In this document: in pieces, positions 26,728 to 35,855 of the stretch | Position numbering within the stretch: position 1 is the first letter of the stretch | Layout: each line of letters begins with the position of its first letter | DNA from: JAGWRA01 sp035534615 | Lineage (GTDB): Bacteria > Acidobacteriota > Vicinamibacteria > Vicinamibacterales > CAVVIG01 | Direction: 5' to 3' | Length of the DNA: 51,548 nucleotides | Assembly (NCBI GenBank): GCA_035534615.1 | Contig: DATLRO010000002.1 | Location: 1 to 51,548, forward strand | Position numbers and translations under genes: made by a program | The notes under the pieces: generated by a model | What the model saw: only the letters and a program-made list of their open reading frames with translations | Told to the model about the DNA's origin: nothing | Databases searched by the model: none

Positions 26728-27986
26728 ACGCGCGCGGCGCCCGCGGCGGCTGCCGCCGGCGCCTCCGCCTGTTCTTCCCGCACGGCGGCGGCGAGCCGCC
26801 GGATCCCTTCGCGGATCCGATCGACCGGCGGGAACGAGAACGACAGCCTCGCCCAGCGGCCGCTGCCGGCGCCTTCGACGAAGAACGCGCTGCCGGTGAC
26901 GTACGCGACCCCGTGCCGGACGGCCCGTTGAATGAGCGCGTCGGTGTCGATTGGCACCGGCAGCTCGGCCCACACGAAGAAGCCGCCGCGCGGCGTCTGC
27001 CAGGTCACCTGGTCGCCGAACTCCCGGCGCAGCGCCTCCTCCATCGCCGACCGCTTCGCCTGGTAGTGCGCCCGGAGCATGGGGAGCCGCGACGCGAGGA
27101 CGCCGTCCTTCCACGCCTGATAGACCATGCGCTGGTCGAGCCCGCCCGCGCAGATGTCGATCGCCTGCTTGGCGATTTCGAAGTGGCTGGCCAGCGGGTC
27201 GGGCGCCACGACCCAGGCGACCCGGAATCCGGGCGCCAGCGTCTTCGAGAAACTGCTCAGGTACACGACCCGTCCCTCCCGATCGTCCGCCTTGATCGGC
27301 CGCGTGTCGGCCTCGGCCGCCGCGTCCGGGAAGAACAGGGCGCCGTACGGATCGTCTTCCACGATCAGGACGTTCTCGCGCCCCGCCCACTCGAGCAGCT
27401 GCTGCCGCTTGCGCAGGCCGATCAGCAGGCCGGTCGGATTCTGGAAGTTCGGCACGACGTACAGGAAGCGGACGCGGCGGCCGGCCGCCCGCTCCTGCCG
27501 GACGACGCGGTCGAGGTCGGCGAGGTCGACGCCGTCGGCCTCCTGCCGGACGCCGACCATGGCGGCGCCGGCGTTCCGGAAGGCCGAAATGCCTCCGGTA
27601 TAGCTCGGCAGCTCGACCAGCACGACGTCGCCGGGATCGATGAGGACGCGGGCCACCAGGTCGAGCCCCTGCTGGGACCCGGTGGTGACGAGCAGCTCCG
27701 CCGGCGTCGTCGTCACGCCCCGGCCGGCCATGATGTCCACCAGCGCGGCGACCAGCGGCGCGTAGCCGCGGGTCTGCCCGTACTGCAGCGCCGACGGATC
27801 CTGGCCGCTGAGGATCGACGCCGCGATCTCACGGAACGCGTCCCACGCGAACGTCTCGGGGTCCGGGAACCCGGCCGCGAGCGGCACCAGGTCGGGCGAG
27901 CGCTGGCCGACCGCGCTGATCTTCCGGATGCCGGACTCCTGCATGTGGGCCGCCGCGTGCGACAGAAACGCTTCGTAGTCGATCAT
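26724..27986 (-). CDS. PLP-dependent aminotransferase of the MocR/LysN type
   Basis: 420-aa fold-type I aminotransferase without the GntR DNA-binding domain. The PLP lysine is Lys248 in YLSSFSKTLAPGFR. VVPNFQNPTG and VEDDPYGALFF are the cofactor-contact motifs. TTGSQQGLDLVARVL lies at the phosphate-binding loop, and the terminal substrate Arg lies in RWARLSFSFPP. Closest by pattern are 2-aminoadipate transaminases and other broad-range aromatic or branched-chain aminotransferases. The substrate cannot be fixed from sequence. It lies 6 bases after the upstream membrane protein gene and overlaps the DUF4342 gene, so these three form an operon. Confidence 0.9.
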   Translation of the reverse strand: MIDYEAFLSHAAAHMQESGIRKISAVGQRSPDLVPLAAGFPDPETFAWDAFREIAASILSGQDPSALQYGQTRGYAPLVAALVDIMAGRGVTTTPAELLVTTGSQQGLDLVARVLIDPGDVVLVELPSYTGGISAFRNAGAAMVGVRQEADGVDLADLDRVVRQERAAGRRVRFLYVVPNFQNPTGLLIGLRKRQQLLEWAGRENVLIVEDDPYGALFFPDAAAEADTRPIKADDREGRVVYLSSFSKTLAPGFRVAWVVAPDPLASHFEIAKQAIDICAGGLDQRMVYQAWKDGVLASRLPMLRAHYQAKRSAMEEALRREFGDQVTWQTPRGGFFVWAELPVPIDTDALIQRAVRHGVAYVTGSAFFVEGAGSGRWARLSFSFPPVDRIREGIRRLAAAVREEQAEAPAAAAAGAARV

Positions 27987-27992
27987 GATGCC

Positions 27993-29027
27993 TCACGCCG
28001 TGCGTCCGACCGGCGACTCGAGGCCGGGCACCGGGCCCGCCGCGCCGTCGCCGGAGACGCGCTGAAGATACGAGCGGTAGAGCGCCAGATAGGCGCTCAA
28101 CGCCGTCAGTCCGAGGTAGTCGAACAGTACTCCCCTCACCACGAGCGCCGCAAGCTGCAGCGGCACCACCGCGATCCCGACGACCGGCACGAACGCGATC
28201 AGGCCGACGCCCGACCAGGCGAGCGCCGAGGCGACGGTCGCCAGGACGACGAGCACCGCCCACACGCCGAAGACCGCCGCGACATCCCGCAGGTCCCCGC
28301 GCAGGAACGCCAGCAGGGTCCGGAACGCCCGCCTGAGTCCCGGGCGCCCGTCGTCGGTTGCGATCACGATCTGCGCCAGCAGGTAGATCAGGTTCACGAC
28401 CGCGATCCAGGCCGCCAGCAGCACGACCGATGCGATCGCGAGCAGCGTCCAGCCGACCAGCGGCGCCCCGTGTCCGAGCGCCGCGTATCCGGCATAGAGC
28501 GCCAGTCCGTCGAGTCCGCCCGACACGCCGTAGACGAGCATCAGCAGCAGGCCGAGCACGAGATAGGCAGGAAACAGCCGGCGGCACCCTCCGGTGAAGC
28601 GCTCGAGCGAGAACCGGGCCGCGCGCTGGAACGACGCCAGCCGCAGCGGCGGCCGCTCGATGGCGCCGGCCGCGACGCTCCCGGCGACGAGCACGTCGAC
28701 GACGCCCCCCTTGACGAGGAACATGAGGACGGAGCCGCCGACGAGCACCAGCGCGAGCGCCAGCACGAACGCGCCCAGCGCGACCGGCTCCGCCGCCAGC
28801 GCCCCGGCGACCGTCACCACCGCGTGGCGCAGGCTGCCCTGCACGATCCCGCGGATGTCGGCCCCGAGCAGCATCGCGACCAGCACGGCCGCGCCGATGA
28901 CCGGCACCGCCAGCAGCCCCTTGAACGTGGTGTCGGCGATGAACTCGATCAGCACGACCGGCCAGTTGGCCGCCGTGACGAGGGCCCCGCGCTTGAGGAC
29001 CGTCTTGAACGTCGACGCGCCGTTCAT
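27993..29027 (-). CDS. Polytopic membrane protein of unknown function
   Basis: 344-aa protein that I do not recognise. At least six strongly hydrophobic segments are visible, at about 20-50, 66-84, 90-110, 155-180, 195-222 and 255-300. Between them are short cytoplasmic-type loops rich in Arg, such as ATDDGRPGLRRAFRTLLAFLRGD. That paired loop and helix pattern resembles generic DUF-type inner-membrane proteins. No catalytic motif is evident. It leads an operon with an aminotransferase and a DUF4342 protein. A TATAGT at 29069-29074 on the minus strand might be its -10 element. Confidence 0.75.
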   Translation of the reverse strand: MNGASTFKTVLKRGALVTAANWPVVLIEFIADTTFKGLLAVPVIGAAVLVAMLLGADIRGIVQGSLRHAVVTVAGALAAEPVALGAFVLALALVLVGGSVLMFLVKGGVVDVLVAGSVAAGAIERPPLRLASFQRAARFSLERFTGGCRRLFPAYLVLGLLLMLVYGVSGGLDGLALYAGYAALGHGAPLVGWTLLAIASVVLLAAWIAVVNLIYLLAQIVIATDDGRPGLRRAFRTLLAFLRGDLRDVAAVFGVWAVLVVLATVASALAWSGVGLIAFVPVVGIAVVPLQLAALVVRGVLFDYLGLTALSAYLALYRSYLQRVSGDGAAGPVPGLESPVGRTA

Positions 29028-29134
29028 GCCGCGTTCCCGGAGAAGGTCAGCCGCACCGTCACCGGACCACTATAGCATCGGGTTCCGGCCTCCCGAGCGC
29101 CCGCGGCGGGGCCCCCGCCGGCGGCGAATCCCGC

Positions 29135-29163
29135 TTGTTGGCGGATCCGGCCGCCTGTATGCT
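29135..29163 (+). promoter_or_regulatory. Candidate promoter of the NtrY-like kinase gene
   Basis: TTGTTG (29135-29140), a 17-bp spacer and TATGCT (29158-29163). Transcription would begin near 29170, about 80 bases before the GTG start at 29253. Confidence 0.5.
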
Positions 29164-29252
29164 GGCAGGAGATCGACCGCTCGCCCAGTCCGGCCGGACG
29201 CGATCGCGCCGCCGCCGACCCGGAGCGGCCGCCGCCACCCCGAGGGCCCCTC

Positions 29253-32200
29253 GTGCCGGACCGCCCCGCGCTCCGTCCGCCATCGTCCGCCTCGCACCTG
29301 TGGGGTCGTCTGATGCGCGTCGCCGCCGCCGGCCTCGCCTGCGCCCTGCTCGTCACCGCCGTCGGATTCGGCCTCGAACGCCAGCGCTTCGGCGCGTCGG
29401 ACGCCGACACGCTTCATCGGCTGCAGCGCCAGGTGCGTGCCGATTTCACGCGGATGACGGCGGAGCTCCAGGCCAGCGCCGCGCGGCTGGCCGCCCACCA
29501 GCGGACACTCGAGGCGGCCGCGCGCGACACCGCCGCCACGCGGCAGCTGTTCGACGCCGCCTCGGCGGCGCTGCCCGCCGGCGATCGCCAGCGGTTCGGC
29601 CTCACGAGCTACGACATCACGGGGCGGCCCGTCGCCTGGAGCGGGCGGGCGACCGACATTCCGCCGGAGCGGGTGAAGGGGCCGGCCGCCCTGTTCGTCG
29701 CGCCCGGCGCGCTCGGCCCGCGGCTGGTGTACGTGCTGCCGGTCTTCGACCAGTCCGGCCCGGTGCCGCGGCGGATTGCCACGATCGTCGCCGAGCGCGT
29801 CCTCACGACGGCGGTCCCCGCGGTCGGCTCGCCGAACAGCGGGACGTTCGAGCTGCCCACCTCGCCCGTGCCGGTGTCGTTCCGCACCCGCTACGAAGGG
29901 GCGGGCGCGGGCGACACGCCCGATTCCTTCCTGGTGTCGTCGCCCGACGGTACGCCGCTCGTCCAGGCGCTGGTGCCCCCCGGCGCGATCCGGGCCGGGC
30001 GTCGCGCCTGGCGGCGGGGCGTGCTGGCCGCCGGCGCCATCGTCCTGGCCCTCACGCTGCTGCTGTGCGCGGGGCCGCTGATGGACTACTGCGACCGGAG
30101 CTGCTCGTCCGGCCAGTACGCCGTCGGCGCGGTGACGCTGGCCGGCCTCACGCTGGCGGCCCGCGCGATTCTCTGGTGGGTCGTGCCGCCCGCGTGGAGG
30201 GGCGGACCGATGGCCTCCGGACCGGGCGCCGGGCCGCTGACGGCCGCGGTCCTCCGCTCGCCTCTCGACCTGGTGCTCACCGCGCTGACACTGACCGCCC
30301 TCGTCCTGCTCGCCTTCAACCTGGTCGAGCGGCGTCGCGTCGCCATCGGCCGGACACACCGGCTGCTGGGGAGCGGCGTCTGGCGGCTCGCCGGCGTGGC
30401 GCTCGTGCACGCGCTGGCCAGCGCGGCCATCATCGGGCTGGTGCTGGCGTACGAGCGGTTTCTCGGCCTCGCGGTCGCCGCCATCGCCCCCGATCCGCTG
30501 CACTTCTCGGTCTCGACGCTCGACGGGCCGCGGCTGACGATGAGCGTCGGGATCCTCCTGCTCCACATCGCCGTGATCTGGCTGGGCGCGATTCTCCTGC
30601 GCGCGGTCGCCACGACCTGGCGGGCGGTGCGGCGCACCCGGACGCGGGTGGTGCTGGCGGCCGCCTGGGGGCTGCCGGTCGCCGCGGGCGTCCTCTTCGG
30701 CCCGCTGCGGCAGCCGCCGACCGGTGTGCCGGCGCTGGTCGCGGTCGTCGGCTGCGGCGTCCTCGCCGCGTGCACGGGCATGGGCATCCGCTGGCACCGC
30801 CGGACGTCGCAGGCGGCGGGATTCGGGATCCTCCTGCTGGCGATGCTGCTGCCGCCGATGCTGCTGTACCCCTCGGTGCTCGCGTTCGCGGATCGCGCCC
30901 GCGAGCAGCTCATCCAGACGCGCTTCGGCCCGGAGGCGGCCGATCTGCGCGACTCGCTGAAACAGCAGCTCCGGCGCTCGCTCGACCAGATCGACGCGCT
31001 GAAGTGGCTGCCCGACCTCATCACGGCGGCCGGGCGCGCCGCCGCGACCGGCGAGCCGTCGACCGACAGCGCCTTCCTCGTCTGGTCGCAGACCGACCTC
31101 GCCACGGCGCGGCTGACGTCGGCGATCGAGCTGTACGGGCCGAACGGCGCGCTGGTGAGCCGCTTCGCCCTGAACCTGCCGGAATACGCCGCAGCGACCC
31201 AGCCGTGGCGGCCCGACCGGTGCCAGTGGGACCTGTTCGAGGAGGTCACGCCGTTCGGGGCGACCGAGCGGCGGGTGCTGCACGCCGGACGCGCGCTGTG
31301 CGAGCCGGACGGTCACGGCGGGACCCGCATCGCCGGCGCCATCGTGGTCCACGTCATGCTGGACTACAACACGCTGCCGTTCATCTCCTCGCACAACCCG
31401 TACTTCGAGCTGCTGCGCAGCGGCCCCCGGCCGTCGGGGCCGCCGGCCGAGAGCCGGGATCTCGAGTTCAACGTGTACGGCTGGAGCGGCTCGCCGATCT
31501 ACACGTCGGGCACGGCCGTGTGGGCGCTGCCGTCCGGCCTGTTCGCGCGGCTCGTCGCGTCGCGCCAGCCGTTCTGGCACCAGCTCTCACAGGACGGCCG
31601 GCCGTGGCAGGTCTATTTCCTCAGCGACCGCGGCGGCATCTACGCGCTCGGCTATCCCCTGGTCACGCCGTTCGGCCACTTCCTGAACCTCGCGCAGCTC
31701 GCCGTGATCGTGACCGCCATCTACGCGCTGCTGCTCCTGCTGCGGGCCCTGGCGCGGCTGCTCGTCCGGCGCCAGCCGTCCACCGGCCGCGGCCTGCTGC
31801 GCGAGATCCGGGCCAGCTTCTACCGCAAGCTGTTCCTCGCGTTCGTGGCCGCCTCGGTGGCGCCGGTCCTGATCCTGGCGCTCGCCACCCGCACCTACAT
31901 CGCCGCCCAGCTCCACGCGGGGATCGAATCGGCGGCCGCCCGGACCGTCGAGGTGGCGCAGCACGTCATCGACGACTTCCTGACCATCCAGCAGCGCGGC
32001 GTCAGCGCCGTCCCGGGACTGGACGATGACGTGCTGGTGTGGATCAGCCGCGTCATCGATCAGGACGTGAACGTGTTCAACGGGAGCCGCCTGCTGGCGA
32101 CCAGCGAGCGCGACCTGTTCGCGTCCGGCGTCCTGCCGACGCGCACGCCCGCCAACGTCTACCGCGCCATCGTCCTGCGCCGGCTGCCCAGCTTCGTCGG

Positions 32201-33305
32201 CGACGAGACCGTCGGGGGGTTCCGCTACCTGGTGGCGGGGGCGCCGGTCCGCGCCGGCGGGCGCGACGGCATCGTCACCGTGCCGCTGACGCTGCGCCAG
32301 CAGGAGATCGAGCAGCAGATCGACGAGCTCGACCGCCGCGTGCTGTTCGCCGTCCTGCTCTTCAGCCTGCTCGGCGCCGGGATCGGCTACTCCATGGCCG
32401 AGCGGATCGCCGACCCGGTGAACCGCCTCACCCGGGCCACCCGGCGGATCGCGCGCGGCGATCTCGACGCCCGCATCGCGGCCACCTCGTCCGACGAGCT
32501 GCGCCGGCTGGTCGACGCCTTCAACCGCATGGCGGCCGACCTCAAGCGGCAGCGCCACGAGCTCGAGCGGACCCAGCGCCTGGCAGCCTGGGCCGACATG
32601 GCGCGCCAGGTCGCCCACGACATCAAGAACCCGCTGACGCCGATCCAGCTGTCGGCCGAGCACCTGCGGCGCATCCACGCCGATCATCAGGCGCCGCTCG
32701 GCCGCGTGTTCGACGAGTGCCTGGACACGATCCTCGCGCAGGTCGGGCTGCTGCGCGAGATCGCCGGCGAGTTCTCGAGCTTCGCCTCCTCGCCGGCGCC
32801 GCGCCCCACGCCGATCGCGCTCGGCGACCTGGTGGAAGAGGCGATCGCCCCCTACCGCCTCGGCCTCGCCGACCGCATCACGTTCGAGGTCGACGTCCCG
32901 GCCGCGCTGCCGCCCCTGATGCTCGATCGCATGCTCATGGCACGCGCCCTGGCCAACGTGATCGAGAACGCCGTCTCGGCCATGCCGGCCCGCGGCCGCC
33001 TCGCCCTCTCCGCGGCGCTCGAGGACGACGGCCGGCGCGTGGCGCTCCGGATCGAAGACAACGGCATCGGGATGGACGAGGAATCGGTGCGGCGGGCGTT
33101 CGAGCCGTACTTCTCCACCAAGAAGACCGGCACCGGCCTCGGCATGACGATCGCGCGGCGGAACGTCGAGGCCAACGGCGGGACGATCGAGCTGGAAAGC
33201 GAACGCGGGAAGGGGACGCGGGTGACGATCCACCTGCCGCTCCGCGCCGGTGCGGCCGACGCCGCCGCTCAGCCGGCCGCGGGGGACGAGCGGCCGTCGC
33301 CCTGA
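29253..33305 (+). CDS. NtrY-like transmembrane sensor histidine kinase, very large
   Basis: 1350-aa two-component sensor kinase. A first helix (about 22-40) is followed by roughly 210 extracytoplasmic residues. Next is a block of seven or eight helices (about 254-545), a second extracytoplasmic stretch (about 550-800), helices near 806-830 and 858-886, a third sensor segment, a final helix (about 1028-1050) and HAMP (IADPVNRLTRATRRIARGD). The H-box AHDIKNPLTPIQLSAEHLRR, with phospho-His1122, is the NtrY type. The catalytic domain has IENAVSAMPARG, IEDNGIGMDEE, FSTKKTGTGLGM and the GGTIELES end. The GTG start has GAGGG six bases upstream; ATG at 29313 is an alternative. No response regulator is adjacent. 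The last 37 bases overlap convergent pssA. Confidence 0.92.
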   Translation: MPDRPALRPPSSASHLWGRLMRVAAAGLACALLVTAVGFGLERQRFGASDADTLHRLQRQVRADFTRMTAELQASAARLAAHQRTLEAAARDTAATRQLFDAASAALPAGDRQRFGLTSYDITGRPVAWSGRATDIPPERVKGPAALFVAPGALGPRLVYVLPVFDQSGPVPRRIATIVAERVLTTAVPAVGSPNSGTFELPTSPVPVSFRTRYEGAGAGDTPDSFLVSSPDGTPLVQALVPPGAIRAGRRAWRRGVLAAGAIVLALTLLLCAGPLMDYCDRSCSSGQYAVGAVTLAGLTLAARAILWWVVPPAWRGGPMASGPGAGPLTAAVLRSPLDLVLTALTLTALVLLAFNLVERRRVAIGRTHRLLGSGVWRLAGVALVHALASAAIIGLVLAYERFLGLAVAAIAPDPLHFSVSTLDGPRLTMSVGILLLHIAVIWLGAILLRAVATTWRAVRRTRTRVVLAAAWGLPVAAGVLFGPLRQPPTGVPALVAVVGCGVLAACTGMGIRWHRRTSQAAGFGILLLAMLLPPMLLYPSVLAFADRAREQLIQTRFGPEAADLRDSLKQQLRRSLDQIDALKWLPDLITAAGRAAATGEPSTDSAFLVWSQTDLATARLTSAIELYGPNGALVSRFALNLPEYAAATQPWRPDRCQWDLFEEVTPFGATERRVLHAGRALCEPDGHGGTRIAGAIVVHVMLDYNTLPFISSHNPYFELLRSGPRPSGPPAESRDLEFNVYGWSGSPIYTSGTAVWALPSGLFARLVASRQPFWHQLSQDGRPWQVYFLSDRGGIYALGYPLVTPFGHFLNLAQLAVIVTAIYALLLLLRALARLLVRRQPSTGRGLLREIRASFYRKLFLAFVAASVAPVLILALATRTYIAAQLHAGIESAAARTVEVAQHVIDDFLTIQQRGVSAVPGLDDDVLVWISRVIDQDVNVFNGSRLLATSERDLFASGVLPTRTPANVYRAIVLRRLPSFVGDETVGGFRYLVAGAPVRAGGRDGIVTVPLTLRQQEIEQQIDELDRRVLFAVLLFSLLGAGIGYSMAERIADPVNRLTRATRRIARGDLDARIAATSSDELRRLVDAFNRMAADLKRQRHELERTQRLAAWADMARQVAHDIKNPLTPIQLSAEHLRRIHADHQAPLGRVFDECLDTILAQVGLLREIAGEFSSFASSPAPRPTPIALGDLVEEAIAPYRLGLADRITFEVDVPAALPPLMLDRMLMARALANVIENAVSAMPARGRLALSAALEDDGRRVALRIEDNGIGMDEESVRRAFEPYFSTKKTGTGLGMTIARRNVEANGGTIELESERGKGTRVTIHLPLRAGAADAAAQPAAGDERPSP

Positions 33306-34090
33306 TCGTCGGACGGCCCGCCGCGCGAACGGCGCCGCAGCCGGGTCGCCGCCAGCCCGACGAACGCCGACGCCAGATACGCGTAGGCGAGCAGCACGAG
33401 CACGTAGCGCGGATTCATCGTGATGAAGACCAGGCCGGCGGCGATCAGCAGCAGGATCGTGTACGGCCGCCGGGCCTGCAGGTCGATCTGCTTGAAGCTG
33501 CGGAACCGGACCGTGCTGACCATCAGCAGCGCCGGCAGCACCACGATGGCGAGCGCCGGCAGCGCGGCGCGGTAGTCGTAGAGGCCGGCGGGATACGCGA
33601 ACACCGTGGCCGCCGGCACCGCCGCCGCCGCGGGCGACGGCAGCCCCACGAAGTAGCGCTTGTCCACGCTCGCGCTCTGGATGTTGAAGCGGGCCAGCCG
33701 CATCGCCGCCGCCGTCAGATAGATGAACCCGGCCGCCCAGCCCAGGCGCCCGAGCGGCGCCAGCCCCCACGAGAAGACGAGCACCGCCGGCGCAATCCCG
33801 AACGAAATCACGTCGGCCAGCGAATCGAACTCGCGCCCGAACTCGCTCGCCGCGCCCGTCATCCGCGCGATCCGCCCGTCCAGCATGTCCAGCACGATCG
33901 CGAACCCGATGAACGGCGCCGCCATGTCGAAGTCGCCATGCAGCGCGTACACGACGCACGCATAGCCGCAGAACATGTTGCCGACGGTGAACAGGCTCGG
34001 CAGCAGGTACACGCCCCGCCGGAAGCGGCGCCGCCCGGCCGGCCCCCGCCGGAGGAACCGCAGACCGCGCTGCGCCTCCTGCTCGTTCAC
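33269..34090 (-). CDS. pssA: CDP-diacylglycerol-serine O-phosphatidyltransferase
   Basis: Inner-membrane enzyme making phosphatidylserine from CDP-diacylglycerol and serine. About 273 aa. The CDP-alcohol phosphatidyltransferase motif DG(x2)AR(x8)G(x3)D(x3)D is complete: DGRIARMTGAASEFGREFDSLAD. Several hydrophobic helices follow (ISFGIAPAVLVFSWGL, LGWAAGFIYLTAAAMRL, LVFITMNPRYVLVLLAYAYLA). I chose the GTG at 34090, preceded by GAGGGGG. A TTG at 34117 would overlap psd. It lies 13 bases downstream of psd, so the two steps of phosphatidylethanolamine synthesis are in one operon. The 3' end overlaps the kinase gene. Confidence 0.92.
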   Translation of the reverse strand: MNEQEAQRGLRFLRRGPAGRRRFRRGVYLLPSLFTVGNMFCGYACVVYALHGDFDMAAPFIGFAIVLDMLDGRIARMTGAASEFGREFDSLADVISFGIAPAVLVFSWGLAPLGRLGWAAGFIYLTAAAMRLARFNIQSASVDKRYFVGLPSPAAAAVPAATVFAYPAGLYDYRAALPALAIVVLPALLMVSTVRFRSFKQIDLQARRPYTILLLIAAGLVFITMNPRYVLVLLAYAYLASAFVGLAATRLRRRSRGGPSDDQGDGRSSPAAG

Positions 34091-34103
34091 GCCCCCCTCG
34101 TGC

Positions 34104-34727
34104 CTAGAGTCGCGCAATGATGGTCTCCCCGCCCCGCACCGACTGGCCCGCCGTCACCGTCAGCATCGCCGTCGGCGGCATGAACACGTCCATCCGCGAC
34201 CCGAATTTCATCACGCCGAACCGGTCGCCGGTCCGCACCGCCGCCCCCGGCTGCACCCGGCAGACGACACGCCGGGCCAGCACGCCGACCACCTGCCGCG
34301 CGACCACCAGCACGCCCCCGTGATCGATCCAGACCTCGCTGCGCTCGTTGACGTCGGCCGCCTGCCGCCGGTAGGCCGGCAGCGCCCGCCCCGGCCGGTA
34401 CTCGACCCTGGTCACCTGCCCGCCGATCGGGATCCGGTTGACGTGCACGTCGAGCGGCGACAGAAAGATGCTGACCTGCAGCCACTCCCCCGGCGGCGCG
34501 ACGCCCGCCTCTCCCGGCCCTGCCACGAGCACCCGGCCGTCCGCCGGCGAGACGACGACGTCCGGCGCGGCCGGCGGGTGCCGGACCGGATCGCGGAAGA
34601 AGAACAGGAACAGCACGGCCAGCACGAGGAAGGGGGCCGTCCAGGGCGGCCCGGCCAGGAGGCCGCCGGCAGCGGCGAGGATCAGGGCGCCTCCGATGAA
34701 CGGCCAGCCTGCGCGATCGATAGTCAT
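34104..34727 (-). CDS. psd: Phosphatidylserine decarboxylase, short (archaeal-type) form
   Basis: Decarboxylates phosphatidylserine to phosphatidylethanolamine. About 207 aa, much shorter than the E. coli enzyme. Two hydrophobic segments lie at the N-terminus (about 8-42). VVVSPADGRV, the catalytic-domain run SIFLSPLDVHVNR, and RFGVMKFGSRMDVFMP follow. The GS pair in FGSRMD is the self-cleavage site that produces the pyruvoyl serine. The ATG at 34727 is preferred; ATG at 34745 (MCRHFL) is possible. Neither has a clear ribosome binding site. It lies directly upstream of pssA. Confidence 0.93.
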   Translation of the reverse strand: MTIDRAGWPFIGGALILAAAGGLLAGPPWTAPFLVLAVLFLFFFRDPVRHPPAAPDVVVSPADGRVLVAGPGEAGVAPPGEWLQVSIFLSPLDVHVNRIPIGGQVTRVEYRPGRALPAYRRQAADVNERSEVWIDHGGVLVVARQVVGVLARRVVCRVQPGAAVRTGDRFGVMKFGSRMDVFMPPTAMLTVTAGQSVRGGETIIARL

Positions 34728-34903
34728 GAGAAAGTGGCGGCACACGACGACCGTGCCCGTCCGAGCGATTCTATCTTACCTGCGGGGACCAAGAAGACTC
34801 GACGGCAGGAGCGCGGCGCGGCGGCCGGCGCCCGCACCCGCGGCCGGAGCAATGCCCGGGCTCTCCCCTGGCGTGCCCGCGGCCGCAGGCGCCGATGCGC
34901 CAA

Positions 34904-35179
34904 TCACCCCTGTGGCTGCGGATGCGCGGCCAGCTGGCCGGTCAACCCCGGGGCGCCGCCCGCGTGCGGGCGCTGCCGCAGGATTTCGGTCATGCGGTCT
35001 TTGATGTGGAGCTTGCGCTTCTTCAGCGTCGCTTCTTCGATTTCTTCGGGTCCCGTGAGGTAGTGTTTCTCGGATAACTCGTGGAGGCGCTGCTCGATCT
35101 CGTGGTGGGCCGTAAAGAGCTGTTGGAATTCCGGATCGGACGCCAACAGCTGCTTCACGTCAAGCGAATCTGCTGTCAT
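34904..35179 (-). CDS. DUF465 (YdcH-like) small coiled-coil protein
   Basis: 91-aa protein. Residues about 10-70 fit DUF465: FQQLFTAHHEIEQRLHELSE, then EIEEATLKKRKLHIKDRMTEIL. It is a short helical hairpin with charged heptads and no catalytic residues. The role of the family is not established. The Gly/Pro/His-rich tail is not conserved. A very good ribosome binding site, AAGGAGG, lies about seven bases before the ATG. A candidate promoter lies at 35343-35371. Confidence 0.85.
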   Translation of the reverse strand: MTADSLDVKQLLASDPEFQQLFTAHHEIEQRLHELSEKHYLTGPEEIEEATLKKRKLHIKDRMTEILRQRPHAGGAPGLTGQLAAHPQPQG

Positions 35180-35342
35180 TCTCCGCCTCCTTGTTTCTGT
35201 GCTGGTTTGAAGCGAAGCGCGGGGTGCGTGCTCATAACGCCCTTGCAGACAAGCGCGACGCCGAAGCGCCGCCCGACGCGCCCGGTCAGCGGGGTCTGGC
35301 GACCCAGAGGCTCACCAGCGGGGCGCGATCGTTCTCAAAAGC

Positions 35343-35371
35343 ACCCTACCATAAGGCCCCGGGTGTTTCAA
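35343..35371 (-). promoter_or_regulatory. Candidate promoter of the DUF465 gene
   Basis: Reading on the minus strand, TTGAAA (35371-35366), a 17-bp spacer and TAGGGT (35348-35343), with TGG just upstream giving an extended -10. It overlaps the rimI stop codon. The start would be near 35336, leaving a leader of about 155 bases in which I see no known riboswitch. Confidence 0.4.
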
Positions 35372-35844
35372 GCGCGCCGAGCGCTCCCGAACGCACTCGC
35401 CAGGTTCTCCCGCCACAGGATCAACGCATCCTCGACCGGGTTGCTGTAGTAGTTCCGCCGCATGCCGACCATCTCGAACCCGAGACGCCGGTACAGCCCG
35501 CGCGCCGCCTCGTTCGACCGCCGCACTTCGAGCGTGGCCCGCGTCGCTCCCAGGCGGACGCCTTCCCGCAGCACCTGCGTGAGCAGCGCCAGCCCCCAGC
35601 CCTGCCCCCGGAACTCGGGCCGGATGGCGACGTTGTTGATATGGAGCTCGTCGAGGATGACCCAGAGCGAGCAGAACCCCTCCACCCGCCCATCATCGTC
35701 TCGGAGGACGAAGACGTGGGCGACGCGGTCGTTCTCCAGCTCCTTGAGATACATCTCGCGCGTCCACGGATTCGTGAACGAGATTTCCTCGACCTCGACC
35801 ACGCCGTCGAGGTCACGCTCCGGCACCATCGGTTCGATCGTCAT
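35368..35844 (-). CDS. rimI: Ribosomal-protein-alanine N-acetyltransferase RimI
   Basis: 158-aa GNAT acetyltransferase. The acetyl-CoA binding motif is IRPEFRGQGWGLALL, preceded by ELHINNVAI. The RimI-like C-terminal motif RRSNEAARGLYRRLGFEMVG and RRNYYSNPVEDALIL is present. In E. coli RimI acetylates the N-terminus of ribosomal protein S18. Many RimI homologues sit beside tsaB, as here, 11 bases downstream. Substrate breadth is not evident from sequence. Confidence 0.9.
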   Translation of the reverse strand: MTIEPMVPERDLDGVVEVEEISFTNPWTREMYLKELENDRVAHVFVLRDDDGRVEGFCSLWVILDELHINNVAIRPEFRGQGWGLALLTQVLREGVRLGATRATLEVRRSNEAARGLYRRLGFEMVGMRRNYYSNPVEDALILWRENLASAFGSARRA

Positions 35845-35855
35845 GAGGAGAGGAA

